64,000 bases of DNA from Trichomonas tenax (lineage: Eukaryota; Parabasalia; Trichomonadida; Trichomonadidae): NCBI GenBank assembly GCA_023091735.1, contig JALKBU010000179.1, positions 1 to 64,000 on the forward strand. The letters are read 5' to 3'. Shown piece by piece: positions 17,833-27,929 of the stretch. Both the position numbers and the translations under genes were made by a program. The number at the start of each line of letters is the position of its first letter. Position 1 is the first letter of the stretch. The notes below the pieces were generated by a model, which had not been told where the DNA came from, made no database searches, and saw only the letters and a list, made by a program, of their open reading frames with translations.

Positions 17833-19051
17833 ATGTTTCTTATCCTTTTTCTCATATCAGAAAGAATATTGACGGCTGAAGATATTGATCCAGCTTTAGA
17901 AAGCATTGTGATTCCCAGCAATGTCACTATCATTGATACTCGTTGCTTTTACCATGGTAATATATCTATTTCTTTTGGCGAAAATCCTATGTTGAAAGAA
18001 ATCAAATCTGAAGCATTTGGTATATGTTATATAAGATCAACATTTAACTTATCAATGTGTTCACATCTTACAACGATTGGAAATTCTGCATTTTCTTATT
18101 TTCGAGTCGAAACGCTAATTTTGCCTCAATGTTTGCAAACAATAGAAGAAGATGCATTTTACCCCTTGAATTGTAATGAGCTTGATTTTTCTCATTTATC
18201 AAAGCTTAAAGAAATTCCCTATATAACCAAGCCTCGAGGACGGAAATCCATATCTTTATGAAAATAATGGATTGCTATACAGCACCAATAACGAAATCTT
18301 ATTCATTTCACAAGGAAATAATAAAAATGTTATCCTGAACGAAAATGTTAAATATATTCATGACTACTGCTTTTACGAAGATAAGAAACTAACAAACATT
18401 GCATCCCCACCAGGTATAGAGAGAATTGGGAAATTTGCATTTTATAGCTGCTCAAATCTTATTTCAATTAATATCAATACAATAGATAATTATTTATTTG
18501 ATAATTGCAATAATCTTGAGTTACTCAATTTTTCGAGTATCAATGAAATAATTGGATATCCTTTTTATTATTTATCCAGTTTAAAAATGATTACAGATTT
18601 TGGATGCGCTAATTACAAAGCATATAATGATACAATAGTTTCAATCAAAGACGATTGTCTCATTCATCATGCATATCAAAGCCCAGTAACACATCTCGTT
18701 TTATATTGTAAATTGGTTGATTTTCGGTCGAGATGGGATGGAAAGCATCTTGAAACATTAGTTCTGATCAATGTCATAGAAATGCACCATTATTTACTAT
18801 ATAGTCATCATTTAAATTTGTATCTCTCCGATAAACTTGTCAAAATTATTTGGTCTATGATTGATGGTATGACTCCAATTGAATCGGTCTATGTCCTTAA
18901 CAACGAAACATCAGTTATTGAATTAATTGAATCTTGTGCTTATATTAAAAATATATATCCCTGGTTCTTACCTGCTACTGTTACAAAATCTAAAACTAAT
19001 GCATTCAATGTTTATCAAATGAACAAATTTGCATTAAGATGGCGAAGTTAA
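17833..19051 (+). pseudogene. BspA-like leucine-rich-repeat surface protein, frameshifted
   Basis: The first frame (17833-18261) opens with a hydrophobic signal-like MFLILFLISER. It then has LRR_5/BspA repeats of the trichomonad type (IVIPSNVTIIDTRCFYHG, LTTIGNSAFSY, LQTIEEDAFY). The second frame (from about 18240 to 19051) continues with NGLLYSTNN and VKYIHDYCFYEDKKLTNI. Frame change between about 18200 and 18243 needs one base removed; no homopolymer is present there, so real mutation is plausible. Joined length would be about 405 residues, without an obvious membrane anchor. BspA-like proteins are thought to act in surface adhesion and form very large families in trichomonads. It is probably a decaying member, but one sequencing error could also explain it. 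Confidence 0.65.
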
Positions 19052-19168
19052 ATAGGCCTTGAAGAAAGCAATCTTCTAATTTTTCTAAAAACATCTCCTT
19101 ATTATAATTCTTTCTTCACTTTCAGTTATAATATTGCTTGAAAGAATTCAATTTAGGAATATGTATTC

Positions 19169-19222
19169 TGACATGTAATGTATAAATTTGTTATTTGTCA
19201 AAAAACTTTCTGACGTGTAAAA
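19169..19222 (+). promoter_or_regulatory. Paired TGACRYGTAA motifs
   Basis: TGACATGTAA (19169-19178) and TGACGTGTAAAA (19211-19222) lie 85 and 35 bases before the start codon at 19256, in the same orientation as the gene. Confidence 0.4.
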
Positions 19223-19255
19223 TGAGGAATATTGTACGTTTAAAAATTCCAGATA

Positions 19256-21358
19256 ATGGATTCCTTGGATAGTGACAAACCGCACTTTGAGTTCACTGAC
19301 ACTGAAGAGGAAGATGACACGTCGACTGCAGTCGATGATGAACAGGAAGAAATCGAAAATGATGAAGAAGATACTGATATTAATCAAGAATATCAAAATA
19401 GCGATGCAGACACAGCAACATCTGATGAGAATAACGATGAAGATGTTCTTGCATTCATCAACGAACTTAAATCTTTAAAGCAAAATCGAAAGAAAGCAAA
19501 ACAGCCAACAGACAAAGAAAATGACGAAAACGAACCACAAAATGGTAACAACAAGCAGTGCAGCCCTGTTGTCAAGACAAAGAAGCGAAATACTGACCAA
19601 TTGAAGGAATTAGCTGAATTAAGCTATAAACCCAAAAAAGACAACAAAAATAGTCAAAAGAACAGACCAAGCAAGAACATAGATCCCAGTATCTTGGACA
19701 GACTCAACAAACGCGCGACAGAGGAGATAGTTCAAGAGATTCTCAAGCAAGAAGAAGAAAGTGAGAAGCAAGAGCGTCAAAAAAGAGTCAACAATTTCAA
19801 AGCCCTTGCAAAGACAGGTATTGAATCATATATTGAAAACAATTTCAGCAAAGTTCAAGATGATGAAGGAAAAATCACTTTGGAGCAACTAGAAGACTTA
19901 TTGCGCTCTCTGGGAATTCTAAACACACCAAATACGAACTCAAAACAACAAGATGTCATTGAATCAAATAAAGTTTTGAGCGATAAATCAGCAGAGTGGG
20001 AAGAAGAGAATGAAAGGTCTTCAGACAAACTCTACTCACTGGAGAAAATCAAGAATTCCATTTTAAAGGCTATTGATGAAAACAGCAATTCAAAGTTCGA
20101 CAAATTCATCAAAGATAGAATCTTCTATGCGATGGTCAACGGAAAGATAGAGAAAGACTTAAAAGAGCACAAGCTACGCGAACCCAAAAATATCGACCCA
20201 GAGAAGGAAAAAGAAGAGAAAAAGAAGCGATTAGAACGCGAAAAACGAGCAGAATCGAATGACAAGATTGCTGCAAAAACGATTGATGCGTTGATATTAA
20301 AGGCATTCCACGATGTTCCTGATGTTGCCACAGACTCGCAGATTGCGCGTGCATTGTTCAAACTCAATTTGATTGATGTGGTGACGATACCAATAAATGA
20401 TGTTCCTTACTTCCAAGAAGTTTTGCCTGAGTGGTCTGTTGAAGAAAGCAAAGACGAAACAAGCGAAGAACCGAAAATGAAATATTCAACACCGAAAATC
20501 ATCGCTTCTCTCCAAGAAGCTTTTTCATCGAAAGGCAGAGCAAAGTTCAACACGACTGCAAGACAAGGACTGGTTGTTACACTCGCGAATGGAAAGTTTA
20601 GAGAAGCTCCACAGAAGAAAGAGCATCCGAAGATTAAACGTGCTCCACTTAAATTCGATCCACAGGAAAAGAAACCTGAAGAGAAAGGAATCTCAAAGAA
20701 ATCACAAGAAATCATTAAAGAAAAGGCCTTTCAGAGCATCTCCGATCGTGTTCTAACAGAACTTAAAGCAAAGGACGAAGAGATCAAAAAGAGAAAGGAA
20801 GAAGATGAAGAAAAGGAGAAACAAGAAAAGCCAAAGATTGATCAGAAGATGGTCGAAAAGATCACAAAGAAGCACCAGGAAGACTATCTTCGAATAAGCA
20901 AAGAAAGAAAAAAGAAAAAGACATTTTCGAAGTTTTTGCCTCCAGCAAAGATGTCATATGAGGAGTATCTACAAAAGAAGGGAAAGGAAGACAACAAGAA
21001 GCCTAAAATCCCAGGATACGACGAGAAAATCAACGCTATGCGCAAAGCTTGGGAATCACATCAGAAGCAGCCTGAAACGAGAATGACATATGATGAATTC
21101 GAAAAGAAGAAGAGCATTCTCTTCAAGGAAGTCAAAAAGCCAGATGGATGGGACCAAAAGGTTCAACAGATGAGAGATGGTTATCAGAAAGCTCTAAAGA
21201 AGAAAGAAGAAGAGGCAAAGAGGAAAGAAATCTTCAGTGCTTCACCGAAATCATCGAGAAGATCGGTTTCCAGTTTTTCTTCAATATCAACACTGAAGGA
21301 GAATGCTACATCCCACAATTTGGAAATCGATGAAGATTCAATTGTTGAGCCCATGTAA
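19256..21358 (+). CDS. Highly charged 700-residue protein with C-terminal repeats
   Basis: ATG at 19256, TAA stop. The N-terminal 65 residues are strongly acidic. Most of the rest is Lys/Glu-rich and helical or coiled. Two short globular-looking parts are present near 210-235 and 340-390 (VPDVATDSQIARALFKLNLI). Near the C-terminus a unit is repeated: a YxEY/YDEF-K-KK box, then P-G-[YW]-D-x-K-[IV]-x-x-M-R, at about 565-605 and 620-650. The PGYD..INAMR / PDGWD..VQQMR pairs are unusual. The C-terminal tail is Ser-rich. No known domain is recognised. Lys-rich repetitive proteins of this kind often bind cytoskeleton or nucleic acid, but I do not assign a role. Confidence 0.7.
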   Translation: MDSLDSDKPHFEFTDTEEEDDTSTAVDDEQEEIENDEEDTDINQEYQNSDADTATSDENNDEDVLAFINELKSLKQNRKKAKQPTDKENDENEPQNGNNKQCSPVVKTKKRNTDQLKELAELSYKPKKDNKNSQKNRPSKNIDPSILDRLNKRATEEIVQEILKQEEESEKQERQKRVNNFKALAKTGIESYIENNFSKVQDDEGKITLEQLEDLLRSLGILNTPNTNSKQQDVIESNKVLSDKSAEWEEENERSSDKLYSLEKIKNSILKAIDENSNSKFDKFIKDRIFYAMVNGKIEKDLKEHKLREPKNIDPEKEKEEKKKRLEREKRAESNDKIAAKTIDALILKAFHDVPDVATDSQIARALFKLNLIDVVTIPINDVPYFQEVLPEWSVEESKDETSEEPKMKYSTPKIIASLQEAFSSKGRAKFNTTARQGLVVTLANGKFREAPQKKEHPKIKRAPLKFDPQEKKPEEKGISKKSQEIIKEKAFQSISDRVLTELKAKDEEIKKRKEEDEEKEKQEKPKIDQKMVEKITKKHQEDYLRISKERKKKKTFSKFLPPAKMSYEEYLQKKGKEDNKKPKIPGYDEKINAMRKAWESHQKQPETRMTYDEFEKKKSILFKEVKKPDGWDQKVQQMRDGYQKALKKKEEEAKRKEIFSASPKSSRRSVSSFSSISTLKENATSHNLEIDEDSIVEPM

Positions 21359-21616
21359 CTTGTTTATATTTTCTAAATTATTGTTTATTTAATACCCTGA
21401 TTTTCCTTCTTTTAGACCAAAGAATTTTTGCCTTTTTTCCATTTTTCTGCCCAAAAATTGATTATTCTAAAAAAATTAATGTATTAATAGACACAATACC
21501 CCTCTATAATTGTGGCTGATTTAAAATCAAAAAAATTTCATGCATATCTGAAAAAAAATTATGTTTTTTTTTCTAACATGAAAATCTTTAATATTAAAAC
21601 ACACAAATAAAAAAAT

Positions 21617-23026
21617 CTAGTGATAGTTTTGCCGTAAATATTTGATCATTTCTGGTATCGCGTCTTTCTCCGATGAAAAGCTTTCAGTTAAAACTGCGAT
21701 AGCAGTCTTATAATTCAAGAAGTCATAACCATTCTTTGCGAACTACAAACCCAACAGCACAGAGTTCTTTGATTTTTCTCCAGGAGGAAGATTGCAGATC
21801 AAAGTCTGCTCCGCATCAACAATAGCAGCAATCAATATAAGCATCCACACGTGTCTGTAATCATCTTCGCTGAGTTGCATTGATAATTTGTCGATATATT
21901 GAATGATGCAAAAAAAATATCTCTTCGCATGTCAGCTGATCGCGATAATTCCGGCTGTAGACCTCCATAGTAGTCCGCGAAAAACTGCAATGACTGGCAA
22001 ATCGATTTTCCAATTGCGTGTTTGATGACCACTGAATCTTGATTATTTAAGTAAAGACTGTCGTAATAAAGCTTCCAACATCTTACTGGATCAGACTGTA
22101 GTCCATATTCATTGCCTGTCCAGTGCAAATCTGCAAATCCTGGCAAAATATATTTTGCAAAGTTCTGATACATTTCATTAACAACTGTTTGATATGATTC
22201 CGTAACGAGCGACTTGAGTATAGGTATGTGGCACATGAACGGAGACGAAGAAAACGTTCCTGCAATTTCTAATTTATGAATTGGAGGAAAGTCTTTTTTG
22301 ATGAATTCTGTGATGGATTCAGAACAGAATCCACGAAGTGTGTTCAGATTTATAAACAAATTAAATTCCAATCGCTTCAACGAGCCAGACAAACCTTTTT
22401 GCTGAAAAATTTGGTAAATTGATGTATGTTCTTAGTATTTTGCCGATATAGTTCGTATAGCTTTGTGGGATTGCGTCGGTCTTTGATATTCCACAAGATC
22501 TCACTAAACCAGCTAAAGCGTAAAATCTATCAATGACATCATCTTCTGTGTTGACAACATTGAGGTTGCAAAGTTCAGAATCTAAAAATGCATCGATGCT
22601 GTACTCAAATAACTGCGCTGGCGTGAAAAATGTCTTTGCAATGTAACGACACTGACTTGGCGTCGCTTTGAATATAGTTTGAAGCTCTGTGTGCATGATA
22701 ATCCAAAGCCTCTTCGGATCGTCGACCATATCTGAAATTAGAGACATGTAATTCAAAAAGTCATCAAAGCTTGTGCAATTTTGTATCTTTTTCATGAAAT
22801 TGTCGATCGATAGGGACCTCAGTGCAAACCATATACGTAAAAAGTTGTCATCATCCGTTGGGCTTTTGTAAGTCTGTTTATAATAATTATTTATCTGTTT
22901 AAAAAGATATCTGAACTGCGGCCACATCTCCATCTCGACATATTTCGCGCATTCTTCGAACATAGTCATCGAATTCGTCGAATTTATGGTGATTTCCTTG
23001 GAATCAGCAATAAAATCTTGAATCAA
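21617..23026 (-). pseudogene. Unknown helical protein, two frameshifts and an in-frame TAG
   Basis: Three pieces of one minus-strand gene. 23026-22361 (no ATG at its opening; first in-frame ATG at 22969) changes frame at an A5 run near 22390, continues to 21911, and changes frame at a T8 run (as read on the gene strand). It then reads to an in-frame TAG at 21743-21745. Coding-like sequence goes on in the same frame for 41 codons (FAKNGYDFLNYKTAIAV) to a TAG at 21617-21619. Total would be about 470 residues, helical and HEAT-like in feel, function unknown. Both frameshifts are in homopolymers, so assembly error is as likely as pseudogenisation. Confidence 0.5.
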
Positions 23027-23162
23027 TTTTGATTAAAAAATGTGTACTTTTAGATGATATCTTAACTCTCTTTATATATTATATCAACCATATTTCACTT
23101 TTGTTAATAAACATATGATCAAAAACACTCATATACCAAGTTTTGGCTAAATTTTACTAATT

Positions 23163-23205
23163 TGACATGTAAAGAGAAATTTTGATAATATTATGATATG
23201 TAAAA
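23163..23205 (+). promoter_or_regulatory. TGACATGTAAA and TGATATGTAAAA
   Basis: Two copies of the recurrent motif lie in the divergent region between the broken gene and the coiled-coil gene starting at 23391. An initiator-like TCACTTTTTATC (about 23350) precedes the latter start by some 40 bases. Confidence 0.4.
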
Positions 23206-23390
23206 TTTTATTTAGCATCATTATCAAGATTTAAAATAATAAATCTATGTCAATAATTTAATTTACTTGCAAAATTATTTTTTGCAAAAATTCAATAATT
23301 AAAGCCAAAAAATAATTTTTGCTCATTTTTGTTTTGTGATTATTCCCGTCACTTTTTATCAATTAATGTGATGTTGTGATTAAATTTTTC

Positions 23391-23891
23391 ATGAATGAAG
23401 AAAATTCTCTTCTTCTAGGAAGGATCCAAGAGATTTATATCTCCCAGCAAACGAGGTTAAACAACCTGAAGAACGAAATCCTTCAAGAATCTTGTTTGCA
23501 TGATGTTCTACAGAACTCTAAATTCGATATAGAGATTGTTGACTTCCAGAAGGCTGCTGATCACTTAGAGAGGGTTGTTCAGGAAGAAGGACCTTTAATT
23601 CAACAAGTTAATTTATTAAAGAAAGAAAAGGCAACATTAGAATCACGCAAATCGATAATAATACAGAAAAAGAAATCATTGGGAACTTTAAATTCCCGTG
23701 AAAAGCTTGAAGCTCAAATTCATACTTTGAGCCAAGAAATACAAACAATTAAAGCTGATTGCGAGCGGCTGGTTAGCGAGTTAATCAATTTCAAAGACGA
23801 TGAACTCTACGAACTGAGAACAATTCAGCAGAATTATTATCTAAGATTGAAAGCATCAAACTCGCAGTTCTCCACTACAAGCACACACTAG
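23391..23891 (+). CDS. Small coiled-coil protein
   Basis: 166 residues from the ATG at 23391 (MNEENSLLLGRIQEIY). A possible GTG at 23376 is ignored because these genes use ATG. The sequence is helical throughout, with coiled-coil heptads at about 75-150 (LLKKEKATLESRKSIIIQKK). Size and shape recall small kinetochore or spindle coiled-coil subunits, but no motif fixes this. The stop is TAG. In the same frame 11 sense codons follow before a TAA, so a read-through product would be only slightly longer. Confidence 0.5.
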   Translation: MNEENSLLLGRIQEIYISQQTRLNNLKNEILQESCLHDVLQNSKFDIEIVDFQKAADHLERVVQEEGPLIQQVNLLKKEKATLESRKSIIIQKKKSLGTLNSREKLEAQIHTLSQEIQTIKADCERLVSELINFKDDELYELRTIQQNYYLRLKASNSQFSTTSTH

Positions 23892-24545
23892 CATACGTTG
23901 CAATTGATTTTAAACTTACTTATCTAAAAATCATTTTCATTCATTCAAAATTAACTTTCATAGAATTTATATAGACTTTATAGTCATTCCCAAAGTTCCC
24001 TACGTGAATGCTCTAGAGCTAAATATTATGCGCTAAAGGATTGGTTGTTGATAAATATTTAAGATATTTGAACATATCAAAATGAAAGAACAATTCAAAT
24101 ATAATTAATATATCAATATGACAGCGAGCTTAAAATTCAATTGAATAAAAGGTTGATTCAACAAGCATATATTTGAATTTTGATTATATCAAATTCAGAA
24201 AACAAGTTACATATTATTGAAATTGGAGTGTGATGAAAAGTTAAATAATCAATGATAGAAGGTTGGTAGAGCAAAAATATAAAAGATATAAAAAAATATT
24301 ATATTCAGAAAACAAGCCACATATGGTTGATATACCAATGCGACAGAAAGATGATTAATGAATGTTAGAGGATTAGTTATGCAAAATTATTTTCCAAATT
24401 TATTTCGATAACATGAATAACGGCGAACAAACTTTGCAGGATGGTCCGCGCGAACAGCCGAATGACCCACACACAGCGGAATGAATAAACCAAAGTTGTT
24501 CTTCGATGAATTTTTTTTTTATTCTGAGGATTCGACCATCATCGA
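23892..24545. repeat. Intergenic with degenerate ~109-bp tandem repeat
   Basis: ATTCAGAAAACAAGTTACAT at 24193 and ATTCAGAAAACAAGCCACAT at 24302 open two diverged copies about 109 bases apart. A further partial copy is visible around 24104-24170 (TATATCAATATGACAGCGAG). No gene is seen in the rest. Confidence 0.45.
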
Positions 24546-25232
24546 ATGTCCGGAAATCAAGCTGACCTTGCGATCTGCGAGGAAATAACACGGAAGCTTT
24601 TGTTGCTGCCCGGCGCTGTGTTGTTCGATGAGCCTATCAATCAGAATGAAGAAACATATCCAAATTATAATAAAGTCGTCAAAAATCCGCAAGATTTGAA
24701 CTCGATATTAAACAGACTGAAAAACAATGAATACCAGAACGTAGCGCAATGGGAGAAAGACATCAATCTAGTTTGGTCAAATTGCGAATTATATAACGGC
24801 CACGACAGCTATGTCGCATGTATCGCCAGACACATGCAGAAGCATTTTGAGAAGCTGAAAAGGAAATATTTCATTCGTAAAATTAATGGTTGGATTAAAA
24901 ACGTTTATAGCTGGAAAGAAAAGATCGATAAGATGTTATACGCGCCGCCACCGGGCTCTAAGCTTTCTTTCATCCCGGAACTTCCATATACACCGCTCGA
25001 ATACAACAAGTTCACAACAAAAGAACTCGATGCTCTTATAGAAGCGAGCCGTACTATTTTCGCATCACGGTCTGACTATGACTTGAAGCAGGTCGCAAAA
25101 ATCATTGCTCCTGATATTTCGAATGACTCTAAAGATGAGAACTTAGTTATAAATGTTGAGACTCTCTCTCCAAAGACACTTCACGCTCTAAGAGAATACT
25201 TCAAGAAGAAGATGCCAGATTACCCACAGTAA
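24546..25232 (+). CDS. Short bromodomain protein
   Basis: 228 residues, ATG at 24546, TAA stop. The bromodomain spans about 8-105: YPNYNKVVKNPQDLNSIL (39-56) in the ZA-loop/helix A region, and the conserved acetyl-lysine-contacting Asn at residue 84, with Tyr83 before it (NCELYNGHDSY). A PPPG turn follows near 135, then a helical C-terminal part (about 150-225) ending LHALREYFKKKMP, similar in position to a BET extra-terminal region. Same architecture as the protein at 3448-4110, but with the canonical Tyr-Asn pair. Likely a nuclear reader of acetylated histones. Codons are richer in G/C at third positions than the flanking DNA. Confidence 0.85.
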   Translation: MSGNQADLAICEEITRKLLLLPGAVLFDEPINQNEETYPNYNKVVKNPQDLNSILNRLKNNEYQNVAQWEKDINLVWSNCELYNGHDSYVACIARHMQKHFEKLKRKYFIRKINGWIKNVYSWKEKIDKMLYAPPPGSKLSFIPELPYTPLEYNKFTTKELDALIEASRTIFASRSDYDLKQVAKIIAPDISNDSKDENLVINVETLSPKTLHALREYFKKKMPDYPQ

Positions 25233-25874
25233 TATATTATTGTAATTATTGTATATTAAATTTATATTATCACCTTTGTTTTGACCAATTGCTATTTCAT
25301 ATATTATTTCTCTTCAAAACCAAGGAAATCCTATCATTAAATACATATTATTACTAAAATTGAAAAAAGTCACAAAAAATCGACCATTTAGCATATAACC
25401 AAACAATGCTCCATTAACATAGTTGAATTCATTATATTAGACTAAATGGATTTTTAACAAATTGATTTGAATAAAATATTTTTCTTTTTTAAAAGCCGTT
25501 AATTTGCATTTAGATATGCTTTAGGCTTTCTTGATGATTGACAACAACATATATGAATAATCAATTTTGATAATTTTATATAAGTTCTGATATTCTAGGA
25601 AGATTCATATTTAGGAATAAAAAAACGAATGATTGTTGTTTGGAGCTGATTTAAGAAATAATATTTTGCGTTGAAATAATATTTTACTTTACATCAATTT
25701 AAAAGAAAATCCAACGAGAAACTATATATTCATAAGCTAAATATATCAAAAACAAAAATATTTTATGAATATTTATTTTTGAAGCATTTAATGAAAATTT
25801 TACCGAGAAATGATACATATTCCAAAACTCAAGAAAAATTTAATTGGCGTAGAAATAAAAAAGCAGAAAAAATA
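25233..25874. other. Intergenic, no gene seen
   Basis: AT-rich sequence without recognisable genes, RNA or strong repeats. Confidence 0.45.
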
Positions 25875-27134
25875 ATGAATTTTGAATGGATGCCCTATGC
25901 GATGGTTATTTTGGCCATTTTATTCGTCTGCTCGTGTGTATACATCTACAAGCACAAGGAGGAAATGATGGAGTTAGCTGGAATCGAAGCACCGAATGTT
26001 CCAGGGATGAATAACAATAAACGCGTCAAAAAGCAAAGAGGACCACATCCCAACGCTAAGAAGTCCGCGAAGGTTCTTCCTCAGCACCAAGCGCAGCAGA
26101 TTGCTGAAGAAGAAGAAAAAACAAGAGTTAAAGAACAGCCAAAGAAAGTGATTAAGCGCGAACAGAAGCAAACAAACGTCATCAGGCGTAATAAGGGACG
26201 CTCTGAGCTTCCTTTGACTACAAACGAAAGCGCTGCAAAATCAGTGATGATCAATGATGAAGGATTTTTGAGCGTCGTTACAAAGGACAGAATGTTCCAC
26301 TTATTCTTCACCGATTTCTTCCACATTTCACCATCAATGCTGACACAACACTTTGAACTCGATAAATTTGAAGTCACAAACGCGGGATTTTTGCGATCAA
26401 ATGGCATCAAGATCGTCTACACAGAGAATGCACACAAGAAGCTCGTTATCGCGGATACTGGTCTCGATGAGGAATCCAAATTCTTTATCAAAGATCGTCT
26501 TCAAGTTGAAAACATCTACAAATCAACATGCACAGCTCTTTTACTCCATCCAAAGGCAGAATACATTGGACTATTAATCGATAACAACAAGTTTGTAACG
26601 TACAATATCGAAGGAAAGGAAATTACATCGGTTTCGTTCGATGGAAAGAAGATCATGCACGCAGTACCAACACCAGATCATGACCGCATCTTCTTTGCTC
26701 TCGGCGCTTCAATTGAAGTTTTCGATTGGAAGAATAACGAACTTAAGCAGTTCTGCAGCGTCCCAACAAAGGCATCAATCACATCCATGGCTTATGCTGT
26801 TAAGACAGGCGAACTCGTTGTTGCAACATCCGACGGACTTCTGACAGTTTACACATCAAAGATTCAGCAGAACAAGGCGAGAAACGTTTGGGAGATTAAA
26901 GGCATCAGATTAGTTGTTGCTTCCGTCTACAGTGCAACAATCGCCATTGTTTCTGGCAAAGCTAAATTAACTGTTGTTAATCTTAAGGATGGAAAGGTTT
27001 CTGGCTCTCTTGAAGAACTCCATGAAGGTGAAGTTAACTTCTTGCAATTCTCTAACGACGACGCATGGATCTTCTGCGCTTCTCGTAGTAAGCCTAACAT
27101 CGAATCTTACCGCTTCAACACAGACAAGAAATAA
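25875..27134 (+). CDS. Membrane-anchored beta-propeller protein (TBL2-like)
   Basis: 419 residues if the ATG at 25875 (MNFEWMPYAMVILAIL) is used. An upstream ATG at 25791 would add 28 basic residues ahead of the membrane segment. One N-terminal transmembrane helix (about 6-25) is followed by a long Lys/Gln/Glu linker (to about 125). A C-terminal domain of WD-like beta strands follows (TSMAYAVKTGELVVATSDGL, EGEVNFLQFSNDDAWIFCAS). This order (TM, basic linker, WD40) matches transducin-beta-like protein 2 of the ER membrane, and also broadly Sec12/PREB reversed. TBL2-like is the better fit by topology. An ER location is inferred. TAA stop, overlapping TAAA. Confidence 0.6.
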   Translation: MNFEWMPYAMVILAILFVCSCVYIYKHKEEMMELAGIEAPNVPGMNNNKRVKKQRGPHPNAKKSAKVLPQHQAQQIAEEEEKTRVKEQPKKVIKREQKQTNVIRRNKGRSELPLTTNESAAKSVMINDEGFLSVVTKDRMFHLFFTDFFHISPSMLTQHFELDKFEVTNAGFLRSNGIKIVYTENAHKKLVIADTGLDEESKFFIKDRLQVENIYKSTCTALLLHPKAEYIGLLIDNNKFVTYNIEGKEITSVSFDGKKIMHAVPTPDHDRIFFALGASIEVFDWKNNELKQFCSVPTKASITSMAYAVKTGELVVATSDGLLTVYTSKIQQNKARNVWEIKGIRLVVASVYSATIAIVSGKAKLTVVNLKDGKVSGSLEELHEGEVNFLQFSNDDAWIFCASRSKPNIESYRFNTDKK

Positions 27135-27251
27135 AAATCAAATAAGAAAATGAAAAAATAAAGAATCTTTCTTGACACTTTTTAAAAAAATCTAAATGGA
27201 AATATTGATTATAATATAACGAAAGTATATGAAGTTTATGACGAGTATATG

Positions 27252-27929
27252 ATGGCCTCACAGATGTAGGAGGAAAACAAGTATAAATTAGACAAAATCG
27301 GCAGATTTTGCAATATATATCTTCAAAATGTTAACAGCTTATTATTATGCTTCAATACAGAGAAAAATGAATTTGCAAAGTCTAAGTGCATTGCAAATAT
27401 CAAGAATTTAGACAAATACGAGAAGGATCAAAAATTATCTCCAATTATTTCAAAGACAATTGACCTTATTTTACAGACACCTAAATCGAGTGAAGCCTTG
27501 AACGAACTGAAGAAGCTCCAGAGCGCGTTTTATTTGTTATTTATGAAAAGATATCAACGCGCAAACACTTCTTTGGAGTTGAACATTAATCAGCAAAATA
27601 AAACTAAACAAATATTGAAAGCCGAAAAAGAATCATCCGATTATATGAACTTTATATTAGATTCACTAAAAATTGATGTTCAAAAGCCATTGGTTGATGC
27701 TCATCCGATGCTTCTTGACTCAAGTGACTTTAGGAAGTTTGATAAATACCTTAACTTGAAAACGAAAAATCTTCCAATTTGTCCATGTGATAATCGTGCC
27801 ACAGTTTTTGCATATCCATGCCATTGTCCTGTTGGATGCTCGAAATGTTGGAAGAGAGAACACGGAAGCGAAATGATTTGTCCAATTTGCGGAATTGAAG
27901 TACAAGAGTTTGTTACTATTACAGACTAA
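27252..27929 (+). CDS. RING-like zinc-finger protein with TAG at codon 6
   Basis: A single frame from ATG at 27252 to TAA at 27927-27929. Codon 6 is TAG (27267-27269), and the other 219 sense codons are uninterrupted. The C-terminal 45 residues carry a RING-type Cys/His array: CPCDNRATVFAYPCHCPVGC then CSKCW, and CPICG near the end, as in E3 ubiquitin ligases. The middle is helical. The next in-frame ATG after the TAG is at about 27543 and would lose some 97 coding-like codons. Either TAG is read through, or it is a nonsense mutation, or initiation occurs downstream. The gene follows the TBL2-like gene after only 117 bases. Confidence 0.55.
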
